This document shows positions 60,101 to 64,000 of a stretch of DNA of 64,000 bases, piece after piece. Both the position numbers and the translations under genes were made by a program. Origin of the DNA: Corella eumyota (lineage: Eukaryota; Chordata; Ascidiacea; Phlebobranchia; Corellidae); NCBI GenBank assembly GCA_963082875.1, contig OY720102.1:7502001-7566000 (forward strand), in the 5' to 3' direction. The notes beneath the pieces are model-generated. The model had not been told where the DNA came from. It saw nothing but the letters and a program-made list of their open reading frames with translations, and did not search any database. The number at the start of each line of letters is the position of its first letter. Position 1 is the first letter of the stretch.

Positions 60101-63100
60101 GGCCGCCAATTTTTCGGGTTGCAACGACGATGCAAATTGTTACCACACCGGTCCAAATATGAGTAATTGTATTTGTAAGACGGGTTTTACAGGGGATGGA
60201 AAAAACTGTGATAGCATAGATGCATGTCAATTAAGTAAGTAGCGTTTTGTTTGTTCGGTAGTGTGTTATAGCGGTCATAGCATCGGACAACGAGTCGAAA
60301 GGTTTTGGGTTCGAGCCGCACCAATGCCACTTTTAAAAAATTTTTTTTTTTTATGAATATTTTGTTTTAGACAATGGCGGTTGTCATATATTTGCCACTT
60401 GTTTATCTACTGGCCCGGGCACGAGAGACTGCAGCTGTTTTTCGGATTATTTTGGAGATGGAATCACTTTTTGTACAGGTACCAAATGTAAAAAAAATTT
60501 AATTGATGTTATATACAAAACTTAGGCTTTATACAATAGGCCCTATTTTTATATTTATTTATTCTCGATGTGGGAAGGTCGACTACACAATCTAAACATA
60601 GACTAACATCAGTTATCCTGACCCAGTCTCGAATTGCTTTTGACAGTTTGGGATATTATAGATTATAATTGCTTTATAGTTTTTATAATTTTGCTTTATA
60701 GGCTACGATTATAATTGCTTTATAGGCTACTTATTAAGTGCTGGCTCGGCAGGAGTTTATACCGTATATAGCGCCTTACCAAAGGGTGCTACAGCATGAG
60801 ATCCCTGGGGATCAAACCCAACACCTTATGTAGTGTAGGAAGTGTTTTGACTACTACACAACGCTGTCGCCGTTATATACAGAGGTTGCTTTTACGTAAT
60901 TCTATTTTAAAAATTTTTGCAGGAAATATGTACGTTGAATTATCTGGCAATTCTACATTTTCTTGGTTTTTGGACAGTCCGTTAATGCGGAGGGTTTTAA
61001 GCGCAAAAGGACCGATGACAGCATTTATACCTTCAATAAGTACGAAAAATGCTAATAAAGCTAAATCTGATTTTCCTTACGTAAGTAGCTCATTAATTCT
61101 TAGGTTTATTTTTGACTTGTATAAAAAAATTTTCTGGAAAAGTTGTAAGCTTATAAAATGAACATATATAGTTCACGAAGCTCGGTTATATATATTTACA
61201 TCCCGAAACGTAATTTGACATTTTTTTTTTTTTTAAATTGTCATAGCAACGTATTAAAGAGCGCTGCAGCATGGAGATAGTGGGGATTAAACTCAGGACC
61301 TTGTGTAGCGAGGCCAAGTGTTCCACTATTATAATATAATGAATAAATACATTTAAGACTAATTTTTTAAAATAAAAACAGTAAATTGTAATGCTTTTAT
61401 TTTAGTAATTACCTTTCTTTTTAGTTTTACCTTAACCATGTCGTTGTATGCGCCAGTTTGACCGTGCAAGACCTCCAAGGCCAAACCGAGGTTTATTCAT
61501 CAATAGGAAAACCGATTAATATAACAAATACTCCCCAATCCGTTTTATTCAATGAAAGCATAAGGTAGAGTTTTGATTCAAAAAACTTAATAATTTTTTT
61601 AAGTATTTTCTAATTATTATTTTTTGAATAATTTAACATTTCTTAACTTTTTGTTTAGCCAAAATTCACAAGGGCACTAATTAAAATTACCAATTAACAA
61701 TATATTTGTTATTTGTTAAAGTTATATATTAGCAATATTTTTATACTTAGAAATTAATAAAGTTGTGTCACTGAACACAAAAATGATTTTAATTTTAAAT
61801 AATTTTTTGGTGCTTCCTACGTCACACAAAAAATATGGTAACCTGGTTTTTTATGTTAATCATTTCCAGTATTTTAGAAAATTAAATTGTAAGTACCACA
61901 GACATTTTTTAAAGGTTCTAAAGCCAGTTTGTTATTAATTGTCAACCATACTAACGTGCTATATACATCACTTACAAAATTGCAAAACTCTTTAATAACA
62001 CTTTAATATGCCTTAAAATTTCGATAAAAATACTTCTTAAAAAAGTTTTTTTTTTTTTTTTAGTATTGTTGAATCCCGTATTATGTCGAACGGAATTGTT
62101 CATTTTATTAACGGGACGCTGCCTTATAATGGATATGACTTTCCTACCTCTAATGAAATACCTGAATTGGAAACTTTTTCTCAAGTAAATTTTTTACGAT
62201 TATTTTTAATGTAATATGACAGCTAACTTCTTAACAAAACTATAACTGGTCAAAACAGTTGACTTTACTACATAAGGTTCTGCGTTCGATCCCCACCGCT
62301 CTTATGCTGAAGCGCCGTTAAGTAAGGCGCTATTAACGGTATGAACTCCTGCTAAGACAATACTAAATCAGCAGCATAATTATCAAACATTTATAATCTG
62401 TAATATTCCAAGACTGCCAAAGGCAACTTGATACTGGGTCGGAGTAACTGATGTTACTGTATGTTTAGGTCGTGAAGTCGACTTTTCCACATTGAGGATA
62501 AATAAAAAGCCATGTTTAAACAAATTTATTTTTTAGCTGCTAAACTTTACCGGATTGACCAAGCACTTGTTGTTAAGAGTATTTATAAAATGGACAATGC
62601 TTCTTCCCACTTCGAGTTCCTTCCGAAGACTGTCTGTTTACAAACAAAGATTGCTAACTACCGACAAGGAATATGCTTTGGAGCTTAACAAGTAGGTTTT
62701 AGGACATTTTTAAACGTTTTTTTTGTAAATATTTTTTCCTTGATGTGGAAAGGTCGAATGCGCGACCTAAACAGAGTAACATCAGTTACTTCGACCCAGT
62801 CTCGAGTTGCCTTTGGCAGTTTGGGATATTATATAGTCTATAATTGCCCGGTAATTATGCTGCTGGTCAAGTGCTTGCTCAACAGGAGTTTATACCGTTT
62901 ATAGCGCCTTACTCAAGGGCGCTACAACATAAGAGCAGGAGGGATTGAACCCACGACCCCATAGTGGTGTAGCAAGTGTTCTTACCACTACACCACGCTG
63001 CCGGTATTTGTTAAAGACTATAAAAAAACGTTTCCAAAATAGTTAACACATGTTTTAAATTATAAAATAAACTATTTTTTTGATGCTGACGTTTCTGTTG

Positions 63101-64000
63101 CTTAAATCTCTACTACTTTTATGCTGTAGCGACCTTAAGCAAGACGTTATAAACGATATGAACTCATCTGAGCTAAAACCAATCACCGGTTTAATGATCG
63201 TGCATTTGTTTTCTAGAAAATATCAAACTTCAAAAGTCAACTTAAGGCTAGGTCGGGGTAACAAATGTTACCCTATGTTTGGGCTGTGACGTCGACCTTT
63301 TAAAAAAAATTATTAAACTTAATGTATCCTAAGGTAACACATTTTCATGTTCTATTAAAGCGACGTAAACTTGTTTATTGATAATTTATTTCAGATACCA
63401 CATTATTGATCATTCTTTTCTTCTACCGACCGATTTGGTAAACGTGGGGACCTTCACAACATTGCAGGGTTCTGAGTATGTCATTGAACACTATTTATTG
63501 AAAAACTTTAAGGGTGTCCTAATGTTATTTTTGGTTTTTGGGCAGTGTTTAAGCTATCCGTGAACGCCGGGCTTAAGAGCAAATAGTGTGTCGTTGGTGC
63601 GGCTTGAACCTAAAACCTTTTGTCTCGTAGTCCGACGCCATAGGACCGGTTCACTTGTTAATAATTTATATTTAATAGGGCTTAGTGGACAAAATATATA
63701 TACACACATTTATATGTATGTATGTATGTCTTATTTATAGACTTTCGAAATAAATAAAACTGCCATTTGTGGTGTGCAGGTAAATTATCGCAGGCAAATA
63801 TTGGTTAAGATTTGCGACCATTTAAATACAGTTAAAATCGACTAGTAAGACCTATTTGGTAAAAATATTTTTAAGTTAAATGAGCAACTTTTAGTTGACC
63901 CATGTCAATAAAAAAAACGGTTGTGAAAATCTTACGACATGAAAAATATATTGAGAAAAACAAAATTGTAAATTTATTTTTGTACAGTGTCGATGTAAGA
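37685..64000 (+). CDS. STAB: Stabilin (EGF/FAS1 scavenger receptor), N-terminal 36 exons, partial
   Basis: Large type I scavenger receptor of the stabilin family (endocytic receptors for modified lipoproteins, hyaluronan and other waste ligands in vertebrates). Exons: 37685-37739, 38054-38157, 39020-39194, 39941-40099, 40621-40716, 40839-41024, 41581-41714, 41792-41941, 42806-43089, 43684-43957, 44420-44650, 45068-45244, 46895-47101, 47624-47757, 48610-48764, 49274-49454, 50395-50546, 51006-51204, 52308-52479, 52771-52900, 53076-53176, 53544-53711, 53864-53994, 54649-54769, 55881-56108, 56595-56790, 57841-57996, 58624-58819, 60014-60234, 60371-60478, 60923-61080, 61425-61564, 62064-62184, 62537-62691, 63395-63475, 63988-. 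The frame is kept across all of them, about 1883 codons. Signal peptide: [19 protein letters not shown]. Domain order matches stabilins: EGF block, FAS1 1-2, EGF block, FAS1 3-4, EGF block, FAS1 5-6. Further EGFs, Link domain, FAS1-7 and membrane anchor are expected beyond the edge. STAB1 versus STAB2 cannot be decided. Confidence 0.92.
38452..38737 (-). repeat. tRNA-derived SINE, full-length (family 1)
   Basis: Clean reverse copy, tatctttatcctcgatgtgg to accacgctgccgg, in stabilin intron 2. Confidence 0.9.
39220..39425 (-). repeat. Degraded SINE copy (family 1)
   Basis: Reverse, old copy just after the exon ending at 39194. It is recognisable from aacatcagttacccaactaa to atcagtcgggattaaacc. 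Confidence 0.6.
39590..39875 (-). repeat. tRNA-derived SINE, full-length (family 1)
   Basis: Reverse copy ending accactacaccacggtggct, 66 bp before the exon at 39941. Confidence 0.85.
40182..40446 (-). repeat. tRNA-derived SINE copy (family 1)
   Basis: Reverse copy with a short deletion around the catgag segment. Head ends accacgctgccg. Confidence 0.85.
41184..41503 (-). repeat. SINE with tandemly amplified head end (family 1)
   Basis: Full reverse copy to 41464 (accacgctgcc), followed by two extra tandem copies of its last 18-20 bases (ctacaccacgctgccagc, ctacacagcgctgccggc). Confidence 0.8.
42118..42744. repeat. Cluster of three SINE pieces in opposite orientation (family 1)
   Basis: A short reverse fragment (42118-42244), a reverse copy with lost head (42245-42450) and a full forward copy (about 42463-42744) meet head to head. 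The pair could form a long hairpin in the transcript. It ends 60 bp before the FAS1-1 exon at 42806. Confidence 0.75.
42806..43957 (+). other. STAB: Stabilin FAS1 domain 1
   Basis: Exons 9-10. After [17 protein letters not shown] come [13 protein letters not shown] (FAS1 H1-like core), an unusually Asp/Pro-rich stretch ([14 protein letters not shown]), and [15 protein letters not shown], which corresponds to the conserved second FAS1 motif (NGVIHVID). Confidence 0.85.
43165..43620. repeat. Minisatellite of palindromic units
   Basis: About 15 diverged units of roughly 31 bp with the core tttaccatcttttggtaata. Each core is itself a short inverted repeat (ttacc ... ggtaa). It lies between the two FAS1-1 exons. 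Confidence 0.85.
44057..44340 (+). repeat. tRNA-derived SINE, full-length (family 1)
   Basis: Forward copy, ccggcagcgtggtgtagtgg to gaagataaagatctttaaa. Confidence 0.85.
44755..45038 (-). repeat. tRNA-derived SINE, near-full-length (family 1)
   Basis: Reverse copy ending 30 bp upstream of the exon at 45068. One of the closest SINE-to-acceptor distances in this gene. Confidence 0.85.
45309..46041 (+). repeat. Tandem duplication carrying one SINE per copy
   Basis: A ~370-bp segment made of about 65 bp of unique sequence (ctttaataaaaagttgtaat ...) plus a full forward SINE occurs twice in a row: SINE at 45375-45660 and at 45749-46041. The copies are nearly identical, including the changed head (ggcagcatggtgtagtggta). 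A poly-A run (about 22 A) at the end of the first SINE marks the junction. Confidence 0.85.
46045..46440. repeat. Tandem repeat, gaatggataaa units
   Basis: Two blocks of about 190 bp, each with several gaataaattgaatggataaa units and a shared flank (aaaagtgtggttatgaaatag). A block duplication of a short minisatellite, directly after the SINE pair. Confidence 0.8.
46444..46732 (-). repeat. tRNA-derived SINE, full-length (family 1)
   Basis: Reverse copy, tatatctttattctcgatgt to actacactacgctgccgg. Third SINE in the same GC-AG intron. Confidence 0.85.
47138..47394 (-). repeat. Diverged SINE copy (family 1)
   Basis: Reverse, older copy: ttagatatgggaaagatgac to gtgttctgactactacacta. Confidence 0.7.
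47865..48562. mobile_element. TIR element expanded into a 30-bp minisatellite
   Basis: Terminal inverted repeats are degraded (ggattacttatatttacgg; agaacaagtaa). The interior holds about 20 units of the form cttacttgtactctacagtc plus cttgctaatt. Units are 30 bp and stop-free, which opens two long frames without coding meaning. Confidence 0.75.
48812..49236 (-). repeat. SINE fragment plus full SINE copy (family 1)
   Basis: A short reverse tail fragment (48812-48905) and a fuller reverse copy (48952-49236) whose B-box part (ttgaacccaagacctcatgt) is repeated in tandem. Confidence 0.75.
49501..49785 (+). repeat. tRNA-derived SINE, full-length (family 1)
   Basis: Forward copy, ccggcagcgttgtgtagtgg to gaggataaagatatatacaa. 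Confidence 0.9.
49921..50335. repeat. Reverse SINE followed by forward SINE fragment (family 1)
   Basis: Reverse copy 49921-50180, lacking part of the head (B-box to head join shortened). It is followed by a forward fragment from about 50196 in which the middle has been lost (cttgggtttt joins aatattttaaactgtcaaag). Confidence 0.75.
50645..50918 (+). repeat. tRNA-derived SINE copy (family 1)
   Basis: Forward copy, agtgtagtggttagaacacc to aagagtaaataaatataaaa, about 90 bp upstream of the exon at 51006. Confidence 0.8.
51250..51780. repeat. Third tRNA-like repeat interrupted by a family 1 SINE
   Basis: A repeat with the phrase gcattagcaggtaaggttcc then agtttgaatcccattacttt occurs at 51290-51365 and again from about 51385. 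The second copy is broken after gcattagcaggtccg by a full reverse family 1 SINE (51418-51707) and resumes with gttcctagttcaaatttcat. Confidence 0.7.
51884..52240. repeat. Dispersed gtcactgaacacaaaa repeat, copy 1
   Basis: Shares long stretches with 54210-54630 and 61715-62000: ataaagttggtgtcactgaa, gggaagccctgtttgtgat, aaaatatggtaac-tggttttt and tcattgtcaaccatactaac. No coding potential seen. The central hairpin is damaged in this copy. Confidence 0.75.
52532..52735 (+). repeat. SINE, internally deleted copy (family 1)
   Basis: Forward copy: ccaacagcgcagtaccgtgg, B-box gggtttaatccccac, then a body missing the part between taattatcagtcaattatta and ggactgggtc. Confidence 0.65.
53226..53503 (-). 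repeat. tRNA-derived SINE copy (family 1)
   Basis: Reverse copy ending about 40 bp before the exon at 53544. Confidence 0.8.
54210..54630. repeat. Dispersed gtcactgaacacaaaa repeat, copy 2, with hairpin
   Basis: Same repeat as at 51884. The 13-mer ACGTAGAAAGTAC at 54409-54421 pairs perfectly with 54451-54463, and the pairing extends outward with small bulges (ttgtga / tcacaa). It would form a stem-loop with a 29-nt loop. Confidence 0.8.
55060..55862. repeat. 33-bp minisatellite with 132-bp higher-order period
   Basis: About 24 units of 33 bp (ccctatgtaatgcccgatgc + cttagacaccgtg) fill the intron between exons 24 and 25 and stop 18 bp before the acceptor. Variants alternate (ccttagacacc / ccttacacacc). 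A variant taagatgcctttgacacc recurs at about 55108, 55240 and 55372, exactly 132 bp apart. Confidence 0.95.
56272..56555 (-). repeat. tRNA-derived SINE, full-length (family 1)
   Basis: Reverse copy ending 40 bp before the exon at 56595 (tactccacgctgccgg). Confidence 0.85.
56860..57018 (-). repeat. Family 2 tRNA-like SINE copy
   Basis: Reverse copy: gagctatctgtaaactccag, ggtgcgacccgaactcgaaa, gaccggtataccacactacc. Confidence 0.7.
58001..58294 (-). repeat. SINE inserted at a splice donor (family 1)
   Basis: The T-rich 3' tail of a reverse copy begins at intron position +5 to +6 of the GC-AG intron after exon 27 (exon end 57996, donor gcaagt). The copy is otherwise full-length. Confidence 0.85.
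58850..59837. mobile_element. TIR element expanded into a ~30-bp minisatellite
   Basis: Left terminus ggatcatttgtatttcacgg and right terminus ccgtgaagtacaagtgatcc are inverted repeats of about 30 bp. Between them lie about 28 units of the form tactttacggtccttgctga plus ttctctttag. The unit equals the inner part of the terminus. It starts 31 bp after the exon ending at 58819. Confidence 0.85.
60252..60345 (+). repeat. Family 2 tRNA-like SINE, head only
   Basis: Forward copy: ttcggtagtgtgttatagcg, then gggttcgagccgcaccaatg and a short A/T tail. It supports the tRNA-like polarity of the family. Confidence 0.7.
60549..60869 (-). repeat. tRNA-derived SINE with internal tandem gain (family 1)
   Basis: Reverse copy in which a tataattgctttatag segment is repeated about three times in the middle, making it longer than normal. 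Confidence 0.8.
61243..61340 (-). repeat. SINE head fragment (family 1)
   Basis: Short reverse remnant around gtggggattaaactcaggac and ggccaagtgttccactatta. Confidence 0.5.
61715..62000. repeat. Dispersed gtcactgaacacaaaa repeat, copy 3
   Basis: Deleted copy of the 51884/54210 repeat. The left part of the hairpin is missing; only gcttcctacgtcacacaaaa remains. Confidence 0.7.
62245..62510 (+). repeat. tRNA-derived SINE copy (family 1)
   Basis: Forward copy lacking the first bases of the head, B-box gcgttcgatccccac, ending 27 bp before the exon at 62537. Confidence 0.8.
62724..63005 (-). repeat. tRNA-derived SINE, full-length (family 1)
   Basis: Reverse copy ending accactacaccacgctgccgg, the 3'-most full copy. 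Confidence 0.9.
63110..63310 (+). repeat. Degraded SINE copy (family 1)
   Basis: Forward, headless and diverged: ttatgctgtagcgaccttaa to gggctgtgacgtcgacct. Confidence 0.6.
63515..63655 (-). repeat. Family 2 tRNA-like SINE copy
   Basis: Reverse copy: taagctatccgtgaacgccg, ggtgcggcttgaacctaaaa, cgtagtccgacgcca. Confidence 0.7.

Larger units (their letters stand above)
55990..60478 (+). other. STAB: Stabilin cysteine-rich unit and EGF block 3
   Basis: Exons 25-30. [20 protein letters not shown] and [21 protein letters not shown], then EGF-like repeats: [165 protein letters not shown]. Confidence 0.85.
60923..62184 (+). other. STAB: Stabilin FAS1 domain 5
   Basis: Exons 31-33. [39 protein letters not shown] (the KYHV position reads NHVV) and [14 protein letters not shown] (NGVIHVID motif). 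Confidence 0.85.
62537..64000 (+). other. STAB: Stabilin FAS1 domain 6 (partial)
   Basis: Exons 34-36. [40 protein letters not shown] (classical KYHII) and FTTLQGS. The correct junction is AACAA | gtaggt at 62691, giving Lys then YHII. The last exon (63988-) begins VDV and runs off the window, as at LQGSELSV of human STAB2. Confidence 0.8.

Overview
This is a eukaryotic nuclear window. It is AT-rich, almost every gene is split into short exons with GT-AG introns, and the introns are full of short tRNA-derived repeats. The gene set (CYB5R4, RPS6KC1, cytosolic MDH1, a KREMEN-type receptor, a GT10 fucosyltransferase, a stabilin), the small introns and the base composition suggest an invertebrate deuterostome, most likely an ascidian of the Ciona type. 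That is an inference from gene content; no taxonomic search was possible.

Layout: (1) 1-398, last exon of a cytochrome b5 reductase 4 gene (+). (2) 1908-12697, RPS6KC1-like PX-MIT-kinase gene (+), 15 exons found, first coding exon not found. (3) 13832-16422, complete eight-exon cytosolic malate dehydrogenase (-), convergent with gene 2. (4) 16423-21690, 5.3 kb between the divergent MDH1 and KREMEN starts, without recognisable exons. (5) 21691-31660, complete 16-exon KREMEN-like receptor (+) carrying the kringle-WSC-CUB ectodomain twice before one transmembrane helix. (6) 32865-36271, complete five-exon alpha-1,3-fucosyltransferase (+). (7) 37685 to the right edge, first 36 exons of a stabilin (+): signal peptide, three EGF-rich blocks and FAS1 domains 1-6; the rest lies outside.

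All splice junctions were assigned by hand. Reading frame is kept across every listed junction, which supports the models more strongly than any single ORF. All introns are GT-AG except two GC-AG introns in the stabilin gene.

The non-coding part is dominated by a tRNA-derived SINE of about 285 bp (about 40 full or partial copies in both orientations), a second tRNA-like SINE family, an element family with GGATCACTTGTAC inverted termini whose interior is a tandem array, a hairpin-bearing dispersed repeat, and several intronic minisatellites.

The genes do not form one pathway. The most notable biology is the double-ectodomain KREMEN, and a short in-frame extension behind the MDH1 UGA stop that ends in Ser-Gln-Leu, a peroxisomal-targeting-like tripeptide, which recalls the stop-codon readthrough known for mammalian MDH1.
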